The translations under genes and the position numbers were made by a program. A DNA stretch of 64,000 nt, taken from the NCBI GenBank assembly GCA_028681335.1, contig JAQUIT010000005.1, positions 161,241 to 225,240 on the forward strand. Direction: 5' to 3'. This DNA is from Desulfuromonadaceae bacterium. GTDB lineage: Bacteria; Desulfobacterota; Desulfuromonadia; Geobacterales; Pseudopelobacteraceae. Below the pieces are notes generated by a model. That model saw only the letters and a program-made list of their open reading frames with translations. It searched no databases and was not told the origin of the DNA. This document shows positions 26,554 through 36,536 of this stretch, one piece after another. Position 1 is the first letter of the stretch. Each line of letters starts with the position of its first letter.

Positions 26554-26646
26554 TGGCGGAGAGAGAGGGATTCGAACCCTCGATACCGGTTTCCCAGTAT
26601 ACTCGCTTAGCAGGCGAGCGCCTTCGACCTACTCGGCCATCTCTCC
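26554..26646 (-). tRNA. tRNA-Ser (anticodon GCU)
   Basis: On the minus strand a 93-base class II tRNA has acceptor GGAGAGA/TCTCTCC, a long variable arm (TATACTGGGAAACCGGTA region), the T loop GTTCGAATC and the anticodon loop CTGCTAA, giving GCT for serine AGC/AGU codons. The CCA is encoded. It stands alone in a spacer. Confidence 0.95.
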
Positions 26647-26766
26647 GTATATACAGTTAACCCGTAAAACAGTGGATGCGATACCTACCATGCCCCACAA
26701 AATAAATCAAGCTTAAAGAGAGTGCTGTAGACAATTTGAATCAACCTACCTGTTGTCTGCACTGCC

Positions 26767-27354
26767 CTACTTCCCTTTTTTCAGATCAATGAGAATCAAC
26801 TTTGCAACAGCCTTGAGCGTTTCAAAAACGCCTTCACCGGTTGTTGCACAAGCTTCAAACTCAGGCACATCGGTAGGGTTTAACTCACGGCGCAGCTCTT
26901 CTACAGACATGGCGCCAGGCAGGTCACGTTTGTTATACTGAATAATATAGGGAAGCTTATCAAGGTCGTACCCCTGTTCCTTGAGATTGATTCTCAAGTT
27001 CTCAAGCGACTCAATATTGGCGTCAATACGCTCTTCCTGTGAATCTGCTACAAACACGACACCATCTACGCCCTTTAGAATCAATTTTCTGGACGCATCA
27101 TAAAAAACCTGCCCCGGCACCGTGTAGAGATGAAAACGTGTCTTAAATCCACGAATCTCACCAAGAGATAGAGGCAGAAAATCAAAAAACAGGGTGCGCT
27201 CCGTCTCTGTCGCGAGACTTATCATCTTACCCTTGGCGTCAGGCGCAGTCTTTTGATAAACAAATTGAAGATTTGTCGTCTTTCCGCACAGACCTGGGCC
27301 GTAATAAACTATTTTACAATTGATTTCACGAGAAGCATAGTTGATGAAGGACAT
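26767..27354 (-). CDS. mglA: MglA-like small Ras-type GTPase
   Basis: The 195-residue protein has the MglA features: the P-loop [12 protein letters not shown], an altered switch region ([21 protein letters not shown]) and NKRDLP as G4. In myxobacteria MglA sets cell polarity and motility together with its GAP MglB (family knowledge). Here it sits 96 bases downstream of mglB in the same orientation, so the pair is complete. No motility genes are adjacent. Confidence 0.92.
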   Translation of the reverse strand: MSFINYASREINCKIVYYGPGLCGKTTNLQFVYQKTAPDAKGKMISLATETERTLFFDFLPLSLGEIRGFKTRFHLYTVPGQVFYDASRKLILKGVDGVVFVADSQEERIDANIESLENLRINLKEQGYDLDKLPYIIQYNKRDLPGAMSVEELRRELNPTDVPEFEACATTGEGVFETLKAVAKLILIDLKKGK

Positions 27355-27450
27355 CTTTGGCTTTCCCTGTTATTAATTAGTAAGTTATAAATTACTTCAG
27401 CAGTAGCGGCGAAAGCACTTCGGACACCTGCCATATTCCGTCAGCCGGCA

Positions 27451-27942
27451 TCAACTAAAAAGATTATCGATGTCGTCGTCAGTTATTTCAGCGAAGGGGA
27501 AATCAGAAGAACCGCGTTTTTCGCGCTCTTCAGACTTAACGAGAAGTTTTTCAAAGATTGCAGAGAGCTCTTCCGACGACTTTTTCACCCGCAATCGTAC
27601 GAGCCCAAGTGACGAGCGGTTATCAAACAGAACAACGAGAATCACGCGCCCGCCAACAATGGAGATATGGAGGTTATCTTTCTCCCCTTCGTGGAAGAGA
27701 ATCGAAAACTCTTTCTCACCAATCAACTTGGCCAAGCCACCGGTGGCAGCAATATTTCCTGCAGTAAGAGAAGCCAGCGACGTGGTATCAAAGCGTTCGG
27801 TTTCTCCGACACCAGATATCAACTGTCCATTCTTATCAACAAGAAATATTACCTTGGCGTTGGCCTCATTCAGCAAACGCCCGATAACTTCATTGATTTC
27901 CTGAAATTCTTCATCGTACATGACCAGCGTTGGATTGGACAT
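27451..27942 (-). CDS. mglB: MglB-like roadblock/LC7 protein
   Basis: The 163-residue protein contains a roadblock/LC7 fold (IFLVDKNGQLISGVGETERFD, SLASLTAGNIAATGGLAKLIGEKEF, RVILVVLFDNRSSLGLVRLRV), as in MglB, the GTPase-activating partner of MglA. The C-terminal tail is acidic (FAEITDDDIDNLF). It is the upstream gene of the pair and divergent from a LOG-family gene. Confidence 0.9.
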   Translation of the reverse strand: MSNPTLVMYDEEFQEINEVIGRLLNEANAKVIFLVDKNGQLISGVGETERFDTTSLASLTAGNIAATGGLAKLIGEKEFSILFHEGEKDNLHISIVGGRVILVVLFDNRSSLGLVRLRVKKSSEELSAIFEKLLVKSEEREKRGSSDFPFAEITDDDIDNLFS

Positions 27943-28100
27943 GCCATGTCTCCCTGCCCGTCGGCAATAGTATCTTCAAACTTTAAATTAATACAAGAAT
28001 GACCTGCGTTATAGCAAACCTATGGCCTGCTTTCAAGCTTATTCGTCTCAACAGTTATTGATTCCCGGGAGAACCAGCCGTTTGCTTTAAGGAGCTGGTT

Positions 28101-28129
28101 GTGATATTGTGCCCGCCTCACAATATCAC
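28101..28129. promoter_or_regulatory. Perfect dyad in the leader of the LOG-like gene
   Basis: GTGATATTGTG and CACAATATCAC form an 11-bp perfect inverted repeat around a 7-base loop. It lies 29 bases upstream of the ATG at 28158 and just after AAGGAG (28089-94). It could be an operator, or an RNA hairpin affecting translation. Confidence 0.5.
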
Positions 28130-28157
28130 TACGCAAGCCGTCCAGAGGGCTCAAATC

Positions 28158-29186
28158 ATGGAATTGAGTTTTTCCAAAAGTAACGAACCAATCGACCGGA
28201 TTATCAGCCAGCTGGTTGAAGAATCGGGAGGTATCCACCATCCCGCGATAATCAGAGAAATGATTCTTGCGACGCTTAAGATCGGTCAGGATGTTGATTA
28301 TCTGGCTGACCTGAAACTAATCAATCGCACGCTACGCGAAATGCGCTATACGGCACGGGTTTTCGGCCCCTACCGCCACCGCAAAAAAGTCACGATCTTC
28401 GGTTCGGCACGCACGGAAAAAACAGATGAGATGTATAAAAAATGTGTGAACTTTAGCCGCAGACTGGCAGAAAATGACTACATGGTTATTACAGGGGGTG
28501 GTCCCGGCATTATGCAGGCAGGTAATGAGGGTGCCGGCAGCGAGAACTCCTTTGCGGTAAACATTCGCCTCCCCTTTGAGCAAAAACCGAATCCGATCAT
28601 GTACCGCAACCCTCGCCTGGTAACGTACAAGTATTTTTTCAACCGTAAGGTCGCTTTCGTAAAAGAGTCTGATGCAATTGTTGTTTTTCCGGGAGGGTTT
28701 GGAACTCTGGACGAGGCGATGGAAGTTTTTACGCTGATACAGACGGGCAAGACTTCACCGAAGCCGTTGATCCTGATGGACGATCAAGATGGTTACTGGG
28801 AGCGTTTCTTCGCCTTTATCAGGGAAAGCCTTCTGGTGAAGGGCTTCATCTCCGGAGAAGATTTTTCACTTTTCACTATTACCAGAGATGAGGAGGAGGC
28901 GCTCCAGATCATAGACACCTTCTACAACACCTATCACTCACTTCGCTTTATAGAAAACCGGTTGGTGATCCGTCTGACAAAAGCACTTTCCACCACACAG
29001 ATCGAAACGTTATCATTGGAGTTTCCCGGACTTATCAAGGATGGTGATAAAATTTGCTGTTGTGATGCGTTTCCGGAAGAAATTGACGAGCCGGACCTTG
29101 CCCACCTGCCACGCATTTCACTGCTCTTCGACCACCACCACTATGGTTTGTTGGTTGCGTTCATTAACCGCATTAATTCATTCTGA
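28158..29186 (+). CDS. LOG/TIGR00730-like (Rossmann-fold nucleotide-binding) protein
   Basis: The 342-residue protein contains the lysine-decarboxylase-like signature: GPGIMQAGNEGA and the core VFPGGFGTLDEAMEVF. Such proteins are nucleotide 5'-monophosphate phosphoribohydrolases or their relatives (family knowledge). An N-terminal helical region (about 1-75) and a C-terminal extension make it longer than the ~200-residue LOG proteins. An alternative GTG at 28101 has a better spaced AAGGAG and would add 19 residues. I kept the ATG because the extra peptide overlaps a perfect dyad and looks non-conserved. Confidence 0.8.
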   Translation: MELSFSKSNEPIDRIISQLVEESGGIHHPAIIREMILATLKIGQDVDYLADLKLINRTLREMRYTARVFGPYRHRKKVTIFGSARTEKTDEMYKKCVNFSRRLAENDYMVITGGGPGIMQAGNEGAGSENSFAVNIRLPFEQKPNPIMYRNPRLVTYKYFFNRKVAFVKESDAIVVFPGGFGTLDEAMEVFTLIQTGKTSPKPLILMDDQDGYWERFFAFIRESLLVKGFISGEDFSLFTITRDEEEALQIIDTFYNTYHSLRFIENRLVIRLTKALSTTQIETLSLEFPGLIKDGDKICCCDAFPEEIDEPDLAHLPRISLLFDHHHYGLLVAFINRINSF

Positions 29187-29287
29187 CAGACAGCGATTAA
29201 CAGACACCGTACTCCTCTGGCCAGGCTCGTTGACAACAGCAGACGCTTGGCGATATAGTTCAAAAACTACTTTTAATCCGGGATATC

Positions 29288-30676
29288 ATGCAGGATCTTA
29301 AAAATCTATCGCAAAAGAAAACATCTTCCGTCTTCAGTTTTTTAGGTAACGGCAACCGAAACAGGCTTATCAATCAGTCCAGTGAACCGTCCAGGCCAAG
29401 ACTGGGTTTCCCCTCAAGGAAACGCCTGCAACAGCTGAAACCGGTACTACTGTTCATTGCCATAGTTCTGGCACTTGCTCCGCTGTGCGTTCTGGCACTG
29501 CGTCAGACAGAATCGGCCGGTTCGCACATCACAAGCTGGATTAAACAGGTAACGGGATCCGGCCTGGAATCGGCTGAAGCGTCCAGATCTAATATCACGG
29601 CCAATCGCTTTACGATCGCCAGCGATATGCTTGAAACGGCAGACATCAGCAACTCCAGCGTGTCTGCCCGGACTCCGGAGGGATTGCAGTACGTCTATAC
29701 AATCCAGGGGGACCTGCAGCAAAGAGTCCATGACTATCTGGTCAAATACGCGGTACCGTATGGTGTTTTTGTTGCAATTGAACCGGCTTCGGGGCGTATT
29801 CTCGGCATGACAGCCTACTCGTCAGTTGATCCAGGATGGGCTAAACGCTCAGCTTACGAACTTTATCCGATGGCCTCACTGTTCAAGATCATCACCGCCT
29901 CCGCAGCACTCGAAAACAATAAAATTACTCCAGAATCAGTGATCGAATTCCGTGGCAAAAACTATTCCGAAAACCCCCGATACTGGGATGTCAGCCCCCA
30001 CGGCAGCAACAATCGCATGAATGTTACCTATGCCATGGGTAAATCCATCAACCCCGTCTACGGACGAGTGGCTAGCGACATAGCCGGCAAAACATCTGTA
30101 ATGAAATCCGTATCCCGCTTCGGCTTCAACCAGAAACTGCTGCCTGACACACCGGCCAAGCCAAGCCAGGCAGGGGAACCGATGGACGACCAGAAACTGA
30201 TGTTAATGGGGGCTGGGCTGGACCATGGCGTCAAGATCTCACCGCTCCATGCGGCGGTGATCATGTCGGCAATAGCTAATGGCGGAAAAATGATGGCTCC
30301 GGGGCTCACCAGTGCTATCATAGATAGAAAAGGGATCGAGAAAGAGGCGTTTGCTCCGCGCGAACTGCGGCAGTTAGTCACCCCGGAGACTTCAGCATCT
30401 TTGACGCAGATGCTTTCCAGCACCGTATTGACCGGGACCTCGCGCAAAGCATTTCATGATCGCCGCGGCCGACCGCTGATTAACGTCCAGATAGCAGCTA
30501 AAACAGGATCGATCGACGGCTTGGACCCAAAAGGGCATTACTCATGGTTTGCCGCTTTTGCGCCTATCCAAAATCCACGGATCGCGCTGGTTGCCCTGGT
30601 TATCAATCCTGACCAATGGAAGATCAAGGCGTCTCAGGTTGGAGCAGAGGCTTTATATGAGTTTTTCAGACGATAG
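29288..30676 (+). CDS. Penicillin-binding protein, transpeptidase domain only
   Basis: The 462-residue protein has a basic N-terminus, one membrane segment (about 54-75) and a transpeptidase with SLFK (SXXK), SIN (SXN) in GKSINPVYG and KTG in AAKTGSIDG, the three active-site motifs. It lacks the N-terminal dimerisation domain of FtsI-like PBPs, so it resembles short class B-like or FtsI-related enzymes with a role in peptidoglycan cross-linking. Its 3' end overlaps lpxH by 11 bases in opposite orientation. Confidence 0.87.
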   Translation: MQDLKNLSQKKTSSVFSFLGNGNRNRLINQSSEPSRPRLGFPSRKRLQQLKPVLLFIAIVLALAPLCVLALRQTESAGSHITSWIKQVTGSGLESAEASRSNITANRFTIASDMLETADISNSSVSARTPEGLQYVYTIQGDLQQRVHDYLVKYAVPYGVFVAIEPASGRILGMTAYSSVDPGWAKRSAYELYPMASLFKIITASAALENNKITPESVIEFRGKNYSENPRYWDVSPHGSNNRMNVTYAMGKSINPVYGRVASDIAGKTSVMKSVSRFGFNQKLLPDTPAKPSQAGEPMDDQKLMLMGAGLDHGVKISPLHAAVIMSAIANGGKMMAPGLTSAIIDRKGIEKEAFAPRELRQLVTPETSASLTQMLSSTVLTGTSRKAFHDRRGRPLINVQIAAKTGSIDGLDPKGHYSWFAAFAPIQNPRIALVALVINPDQWKIKASQVGAEALYEFFRR

Positions 30677-31403
30677 GTTGATTGGCGGAATAAGTCATTA
30701 AATGCAGCTTTCCATCGCGCATCTCACCATAGGTGAACTGTTCCATCCAGTCACCAAGAGATATAACTGCGAATGGGGGGGCGGTAAGCTCTTCGCACAG
30801 AGCAAGATGAAAGTGCCCGGCGACAAGTCCGTCATACCCCTTTTTCTGGAGAGAACGCGCAAAATCGAAGATTATTCGACGGTAGTCCCAACGAGCTGAT
30901 TTTTCACCATAACTGGCCTGGCTCCGCTTCTGCAGGTACCCCCTTACCTTCTGTGCCCATCGCGGAGGGAAATGTCTCACACCGGCAGCAACCAGGCGGG
31001 TACGGAGCAGAAATCGCAACAGGCGATAGAGGCGGTCGGCCTTATTGATCTGATCGCCATGACAGACATAAAGTTTCTTGCCCTGCAAGGATTCTATGGA
31101 TGGTCCGGTATGGATTACGGCATTCAGGCGCTGCGAAAAGACTGTACCGAGATGGAAATCGTGATTTCCCTCAAAATAGACAAGCTGGCAGCCACGCAGC
31201 ACCAGGCGCTCCAATGCATCAATTACGGCATCATACTCGGTAAAGGGATGTGACGGAAACCCAAGCCAAAAGTCGAACAGATCGCCTACAATGTAGAGGG
31301 TTTCAAGCTCCCCCTCCAGTTCGTGTAAAAAACGAAGCAGGAGGCGGTAGTTATCATCGTCGGGAGATGCCAGATGGGCATCGGCAAGAAATATGGTTCG
31401 CAT
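30666..31403 (-). CDS. lpxH: UDP-2,3-diacylglucosamine diphosphatase (LpxH-like)
   Basis: The 245-residue protein has the calcineurin-type metal motifs of LpxH: DAH in FLADAHLASP, GDLFDFW, GNHDFHLG, CHGDQINKADR and GHFHLALC. It makes lipid X in lipid A synthesis. The first motif is LADAHL rather than SDLHL, but both metal ligands remain. The ATG at 31403 starts the conserved domain; a much longer frame to 31682 covers the start of the divergent UPF0158 gene and is not credible. The upstream ribosome site is weak. Confidence 0.83.
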   Translation of the reverse strand: MRTIFLADAHLASPDDDNYRLLLRFLHELEGELETLYIVGDLFDFWLGFPSHPFTEYDAVIDALERLVLRGCQLVYFEGNHDFHLGTVFSQRLNAVIHTGPSIESLQGKKLYVCHGDQINKADRLYRLLRFLLRTRLVAAGVRHFPPRWAQKVRGYLQKRSQASYGEKSARWDYRRIIFDFARSLQKKGYDGLVAGHFHLALCEELTAPPFAVISLGDWMEQFTYGEMRDGKLHLMTYSANQPIV

Positions 31404-31466
31404 AGGTACGGATTGTGCTTCGATCAACAGTAAAAAGTCAACAAGGAAGAAAACGGGAGAAACTCG

Positions 31467-31922
31467 ATGGCAATAATTCAGAGCGTTGAAATATCGTGGG
31501 AGGATCTGCTCGGAGCATTTACCAGTGGTCAATTTGACAAAACATACTATCTTGACCGGCTGACAGGTGAAATATTCTCTGTCCCCTCTACCGCTGACAA
31601 CAATGAAGTACGGCAACAACTCCACAGTAATGGTGAGCGTTTTCTGGAGATACCCCCGTTCGACTACCGTAGCGAACGACAAATCGTGGCAGAATTCGTC
31701 GCACAGATATCCGACACTGAATTAAGAACCATACTGAACAGCTCGTTAGCAGGAAAAAAACCGTTTGGAAAGATAGAAGACATACTCTCGTTCTACCCGC
31801 AAGAAGAAGAGCGTTTTACGCTATTGAAAGATCGGTTTCTTTCCAACCGGCTTAAAACGTGGCTGGAAGAAAACAATCTGTTTACTGCCGACACGGTCCT
31901 GCAGGGCGCGAAGCACGCCTAG
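31467..31922 (+). CDS. UPF0158 family protein
   Basis: The 151-residue protein is consistent with UPF0158 (EISWEDLLGAFTSG, YYLDRLTGEIFSV, RFLEIPPFDYRSERQIVAEF), a family without known function. It is eight bases upstream of an AI-2E permease gene, with which it is probably co-transcribed. Confidence 0.78.
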   Translation: MAIIQSVEISWEDLLGAFTSGQFDKTYYLDRLTGEIFSVPSTADNNEVRQQLHSNGERFLEIPPFDYRSERQIVAEFVAQISDTELRTILNSSLAGKKPFGKIEDILSFYPQEEERFTLLKDRFLSNRLKTWLEENNLFTADTVLQGAKHA

Positions 31923-31930
31923 GAGAAAAG

Positions 31931-32992
31931 ATGGAGCACATTCACCACGCCCACACACCTCGCGGCGATTACGGCAGATTTATTGCTGCAATAATGGTTT
32001 TCTGCCTGCTGGCCGCAGCCGGTTACGCTCTACAGCACACCATTTCCTGCTTTCTGCTTTCCTGGGTTATTGCCTACCTGCTTGATCCACTTCTCGTAAG
32101 CGCGGAACAGCGTGGCATGAAAAGAATCTACGCCTTGGGACTTCTGTATATACTCCTGGGAATTCTCACTGTTTTTTTTGCGACATTTATAGTGCCGACC
32201 CTCACAATCAGCTGGAACAGCTTCGTTCTCGACCTGCCCACCTATATTCAGCAGATTAAACAGGTGGCTCTGGAGTGGAAAGAGCGCCTACCTGACCGCT
32301 ACGGTTCCGATGAAATCCAGTGGCTCATAGACAAAGTGGCTGGAAACGTTGACAAAACAGCAGAGAAGGCCGGCTCATTAGCCTATGGCTTTGGAACCCG
32401 CATCTTCTTTAATCTTTTTAACCTCGTGCTCTCACCGATTCTTGTTTTCTTTATGCTCTACTATAAACAGACCGTCATACTGACTCTTACCTCCTGGTTA
32501 CCTCGTGAACGTCGCACTCAGATCATAGATATCGCCAATGAAGTCAACAACAGTATCGGTGGCTACCTGCGTGGACAGGTGGCGGTATCCATTATCGTAG
32601 CGATACTCGCCACCAGTGCTCTTTTTTTCCTCGGAATTCCGCACCCGTTCTTCTGCGGTACTTTTGCCGGTGCTGCTTCCATACTACCATTCATTGGTGT
32701 CATCATAGCGACGCTACCTGCCCTCTTCTTTGCATGGTTTAAATTCCAGTCGATAGCGATGCTTGGCCAGACTGCGGTTGCATTCGGAATTATCTACTTT
32801 GTTGAGGGATATGTCATTAAGCCGCTGGTGTTCAAAGAGTCAATGAACCTGAACCCGCTGGTAACCATCATCATGGTCATGGCGCTTGGAGAGATCCTCG
32901 GGTTCTGGGGGATCCTGCTGGCATTACCAATAGCGTCAGCCATCAAAATCACCTGGGAACATTTCCTGCTGGGAGATTTTAAAAAGAGGTAA
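31931..32992 (+). CDS. AI-2E family transporter (UPF0118)
   Basis: The 353-residue protein has about eight membrane segments, with an N-terminal pair and the GYLRGQVAVSIIVAILATSA plus late LNPLVTIIMVMALGEILG signatures of the AI-2E family. Members export small molecules or exchange ions; the substrate is not evident here. AGGAG precedes the ATG at 31931. It is eight bases after the UPF0158 stop and six bases before the copA-like gene. Confidence 0.87.
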   Translation: MEHIHHAHTPRGDYGRFIAAIMVFCLLAAAGYALQHTISCFLLSWVIAYLLDPLLVSAEQRGMKRIYALGLLYILLGILTVFFATFIVPTLTISWNSFVLDLPTYIQQIKQVALEWKERLPDRYGSDEIQWLIDKVAGNVDKTAEKAGSLAYGFGTRIFFNLFNLVLSPILVFFMLYYKQTVILTLTSWLPRERRTQIIDIANEVNNSIGGYLRGQVAVSIIVAILATSALFFLGIPHPFFCGTFAGAASILPFIGVIIATLPALFFAWFKFQSIAMLGQTAVAFGIIYFVEGYVIKPLVFKESMNLNPLVTIIMVMALGEILGFWGILLALPIASAIKITWEHFLLGDFKKR

Positions 32993-32998
32993 CAAACC

Positions 32999-35422
32999 GT
33001 GATCAAAGAGCCCTTCTTACCCACGACAAACATGATCGTCTCCACCCTGTCAATAACCGGAATGTCCTGCGCAAATTGCGCTGCCAGGATCGAAAAAGAT
33101 CTGTCCGGACGGGAAGGCATACAGAACGCCGTGGTAAACTTTGCCCTGGCAGAACTGACCGTCACTCACGACCCTGAGACCATATCCAAAGAACAGATTA
33201 CCTCGTTAGTAAAAGCACTCGGCTACGATGTCATACGTATGGAGGCTGACGGTGAACTTACCTTTGGTGTACAAGGATTACACTGTGCCTCCTGCGTCAA
33301 CACCCTTGAAAAGAAACTGCTTGAACATCCTGCCGTTACCACTGCCATAGTAAATCTGGCGGCCGAGACCGGCTTTGTCCGCTTTGATTCTCAGCAGCTT
33401 GATTTGGCCGACATCTTCCGTATTGTACACGCAGCCGGGTACACCCCGCTCGAGTTGAACATCGTTGAGACAGCTCACGACGACGGCCTCCGCTCTCAAA
33501 GGAACTGGTTCCTCTTCTCACTGCTGGCTTCCCTGCCGATTATGCTGACGATGGGCCTGCACTCCAACCGCGCCGCAATGCAGCTTAACCTGCTACTGGC
33601 AACAGCAGTCCAGTTTTCTGCCGGACTGATCTTCTACCGCGGGGCCTGGAGTGCCCTCAAAAATCGCAGCACAAACATGGACGTTCTCGTGGCCCTGGGA
33701 ACGTCGGCCGCTTATTTCTACTCTCTGGCCGCTTACTTCGGCCTGCTTGGCCCCCATCGTGAAGTATTCTTTGAAACCTCTACCATGCTGATCGCTTTCA
33801 TACGGCTCGGAAAATACCTTGAGGCCCGCGCCCGTGGCAAAGCAAGTGAAGCGCTCAAAAAGCTCCTCCATCTTCAGGCTGACAAGGCCATATTGATCAC
33901 CGAAGGAGGCGAAAAGGAGGTGCCGGCTTCTGTGATACGGGTCGGTGATGTCGTACTGGTCCGCGCTGGCGATATTATTCCGGTTGACGGCGAGGTAATT
34001 GATGGAGGCGGGGCTGTAGATGAAAGCATGGTCACCGGTGAGTCCCTCCCGGTTCTTAAAAAACCGGGCGATTCCGTTTCCGGGGCAACGGTCAGTAGTA
34101 ATGGTGTCATGCGCATTCGGGCAACCCGCATCGGAGAAGCTACCCTGCTGGCACAAATCGTCAAGATGGTCCGCGAAGCTCAGGGAGACAAAGCCCCGAT
34201 CCAGCGCTTTGCCGATGCTATTTCAGCGTGGTTCGTGCCGTTTGTTCTCTTCCTCTCTGCTGTCACTTTTATATTCTGGTACGCCGTGCTCTCAAGGGAC
34301 TTCTTGACCGCTTTCCGCTTTGCAGTTGCTGTTCTCGTGATCGCATGCCCCTGTGCCATGGGGCTGGCGACACCAACCGCCATCATGGTTGGAAGCGGAA
34401 TTGCACTTGGGCGGGGGATCCTGATCAAGAAAGGCTCTGCACTGGAGACAATCTCACGCGTGCAGGTGCTCCTGCTTGACAAAACCGGCACCCTGACCAA
34501 GGGGACACCGGAGATGACCGACCTTGTCCCGGTCGCACACAGCGTCGATCCGACCAAGCTGCTCGAGTGCCTGGCGACAGCCGAAGCCTATTCGACCCAC
34601 CCTCTGGCCCAGGCGGCAATCGCAGCGGCACGTGACGCGGGGATCGAAGCAGGCATTGCAGACGAATTTGAAGAACGTGGCGGTAAGGGAGTGACCTGCC
34701 GCTACGAAGATTTACAGTTGGCGGTCGGCAACGAGCGTCTGATGGCTGAACTGGAGATTTCCCTGACTCCAATGGCAAAGAAATGCGCCGAACTGACCTC
34801 AACAGGAAAATCGCTGGTCTATGTCGCTGCCGGAAACACATTGGTAGGCGTTGCTGCATTTGCTGACACACTTAAACCCGGATCTGTGCAGGCCGTCAAC
34901 GAACTGCGCCGCATGGGCATAACCACCTGCATGATTACCGGCGACCATGCCGATGTCGCCGCTATTGTAGCGAAACAGGCCGGAGTCGACACATTTGAAG
35001 CCGAGGTAATGCCGGATCGCAAGCGGGATGCGGTAAAAGAGTACCAGGGACGCGGCATGATTGTCGGGATGGTTGGGGATGGCATTAACGATGCGCCTGC
35101 CCTTGCCCAGGCCGAAATCGGTATTGCCATTGGCGGTGGCACTGATGTTGCTAAAGAAACCGGCGATATTGTCCTGATGCGCAGTGACCTGCTTGATGTC
35201 GTGCGGGCAATAGCAATCGGACGGGCAACTCTGGGTAAAATCAAGCAGAATCTGTTCTGGGCAATGTTCTACAACATACTCGGTATTCCTGTCGCAGCCG
35301 GCATGCTGTCAGGCTACGGAATTTTCCTAAAACCTGAATATGCCGGTTTGGCAATGGCCTTTTCGTCAGTGTCAGTCGTACTGAATTCTCTGCTACTGAA
35401 ACGTATTGAAAAAACCATTTAA
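32999..35422 (+). CDS. copA: Copper-translocating P1B-type ATPase (CopA-like)
   Basis: The 807-residue protein has two N-terminal HMA metal-binding domains ([15 protein letters not shown] at about 21 and [15 protein letters not shown] at about 92), the membrane motif [12 protein letters not shown], the phosphorylation site DKTGTLTKG, the nucleotide-binding HPLAQAA and the hinge [10 protein letters not shown]. Together these indicate Cu(I) export from the cytoplasm. GTG start with AGAGGT upstream. It follows the AI-2E gene by six bases, so operon membership is likely. No CueR-type regulator or copper chaperone gene is adjacent. Confidence 0.92.
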   Translation: MIKEPFLPTTNMIVSTLSITGMSCANCAARIEKDLSGREGIQNAVVNFALAELTVTHDPETISKEQITSLVKALGYDVIRMEADGELTFGVQGLHCASCVNTLEKKLLEHPAVTTAIVNLAAETGFVRFDSQQLDLADIFRIVHAAGYTPLELNIVETAHDDGLRSQRNWFLFSLLASLPIMLTMGLHSNRAAMQLNLLLATAVQFSAGLIFYRGAWSALKNRSTNMDVLVALGTSAAYFYSLAAYFGLLGPHREVFFETSTMLIAFIRLGKYLEARARGKASEALKKLLHLQADKAILITEGGEKEVPASVIRVGDVVLVRAGDIIPVDGEVIDGGGAVDESMVTGESLPVLKKPGDSVSGATVSSNGVMRIRATRIGEATLLAQIVKMVREAQGDKAPIQRFADAISAWFVPFVLFLSAVTFIFWYAVLSRDFLTAFRFAVAVLVIACPCAMGLATPTAIMVGSGIALGRGILIKKGSALETISRVQVLLLDKTGTLTKGTPEMTDLVPVAHSVDPTKLLECLATAEAYSTHPLAQAAIAAARDAGIEAGIADEFEERGGKGVTCRYEDLQLAVGNERLMAELEISLTPMAKKCAELTSTGKSLVYVAAGNTLVGVAAFADTLKPGSVQAVNELRRMGITTCMITGDHADVAAIVAKQAGVDTFEAEVMPDRKRDAVKEYQGRGMIVGMVGDGINDAPALAQAEIGIAIGGGTDVAKETGDIVLMRSDLLDVVRAIAIGRATLGKIKQNLFWAMFYNILGIPVAAGMLSGYGIFLKPEYAGLAMAFSSVSVVLNSLLLKRIEKTI

Positions 35423-35457
35423 TTACCTATGGCTGAACCAACCTGCTGGGGGAATGA

Positions 35458-36372
35458 GTGTTTTATATCATGAAATTGCGCAGCTGTTTACGTAGAGGCC
35501 TTGCCGCCACAGCAGTTATTGCCGCCCTGGCAGCCCCGGCTGGCGCAGAAGAGCGGCAAAGTACCCTTCTTGACCCATCAGGCAGCAGCACAAAAACCGA
35601 ATTCACCCGCACGGCAACAACTGAGCCCTTGCAGCCTGACAGGCTAACCGGTGAATATATCAAAGGATATGTTAGCGATGGCGGCAAAATACTTGCGTCG
35701 CCTCTCTACTGGAACGGAGATGACTGGCTTAAGACAGGACTTATCATCGGGGCAACGTCAGGACTCTATTTTGCGGATACCGGCATCAGAAACTTTGCTC
35801 AAAAGAACCAGAACGGGACAGGTGACCATGCCGCCTCTGTCGGGAGTCTCCTTGGCAGCCCTCTCCTCGCCGTACCATCCCTCGGAGCCTTCTATCTTTA
35901 CGGCCAGCTGAATGACGACCCGAAAGCTCGCCGCACCTCGTTACTGGCCATGGAAAGTTTTACCATCAGTAGCGCTATATCCTTGACTATCAAGCAGGCA
36001 ACCCAACGTCCCCGGCCACTTTCCGGTGAAGCTTCCACTACCTGGAATGGCCCCAGTCTCAAAGCGACCGACAGCGCCTTCCCCTCCATACATACACAAA
36101 CCGCATTTTCAATTGCCGCCGTTTTTGCCGACGAGTACAACAACACCCCGTTTGTTGCCCCAACCGCTTATGGATTGGCTTCTTTTGTCGGTTTGTCGCG
36201 CATTTACAGCAACAAGCACTGGGCATCTGATGTGTTTGTTGGTGCGGCAATCGGCTACTTTGTCGGAAAAAGCGTTGTCAGGTACCATACGGTACAGAAC
36301 AGCACTCCCCTGAAAATCATGCCTTCTGTCAGCCAGCAGGGATTCGGGTTAATGGCTGAATACAGGTTTTGA
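35458..36372 (+). CDS. Secreted or periplasmic PAP2-type phosphatase
   Basis: The 304-residue protein has a signal peptide (residues about 10-30, ending APAGAEE). The PAP2 catalytic triad is complete: KQATQRPRP, FPSIHTQTAF and SRIYSNKHWASD. In this group some act on lipid A phosphate or undecaprenyl pyrophosphate. A GTG at 35458 has GGGGG seven bases upstream; an ATG four codons later is the alternative. It is probably read with or after the copA gene (35-base gap). Confidence 0.85.
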   Translation: MFYIMKLRSCLRRGLAATAVIAALAAPAGAEERQSTLLDPSGSSTKTEFTRTATTEPLQPDRLTGEYIKGYVSDGGKILASPLYWNGDDWLKTGLIIGATSGLYFADTGIRNFAQKNQNGTGDHAASVGSLLGSPLLAVPSLGAFYLYGQLNDDPKARRTSLLAMESFTISSAISLTIKQATQRPRPLSGEASTTWNGPSLKATDSAFPSIHTQTAFSIAAVFADEYNNTPFVAPTAYGLASFVGLSRIYSNKHWASDVFVGAAIGYFVGKSVVRYHTVQNSTPLKIMPSVSQQGFGLMAEYRF

Positions 36373-36452
36373 CCGTCATTAACGACTCACGACAGCAAAT
36401 GAGTTGCAGCAAAGCAGATTTTTGTGTATCCACAAACAGAACAGGCGTTCAC

Positions 36453-36478
36453 ACAACAGTTTTCTAAAACGCTGTTGT
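36453..36478. terminator. Hairpin after the PAP2 gene
   Basis: ACAACAG pairs with CTGTTGT, with TTTT/AAAA extending the stem around a two-base loop. No T run follows. It may be a transcript end or a regulatory dyad for the kinase gene starting at 36537. Confidence 0.35.
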
Positions 36479-36536
36479 CATCAGCATGTTACATGATAGA
36501 ATCGTCGCAGGACAGTTCTCACACGAGAGGATCAAG

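Noticed and set aside
31404..31682. N-terminal extension of lpxH by 93 codons
   Set aside because: It would cover the start of the divergent UPF0158 gene and shows no LpxH-like sequence; the conserved domain begins at the ATG at 31403.
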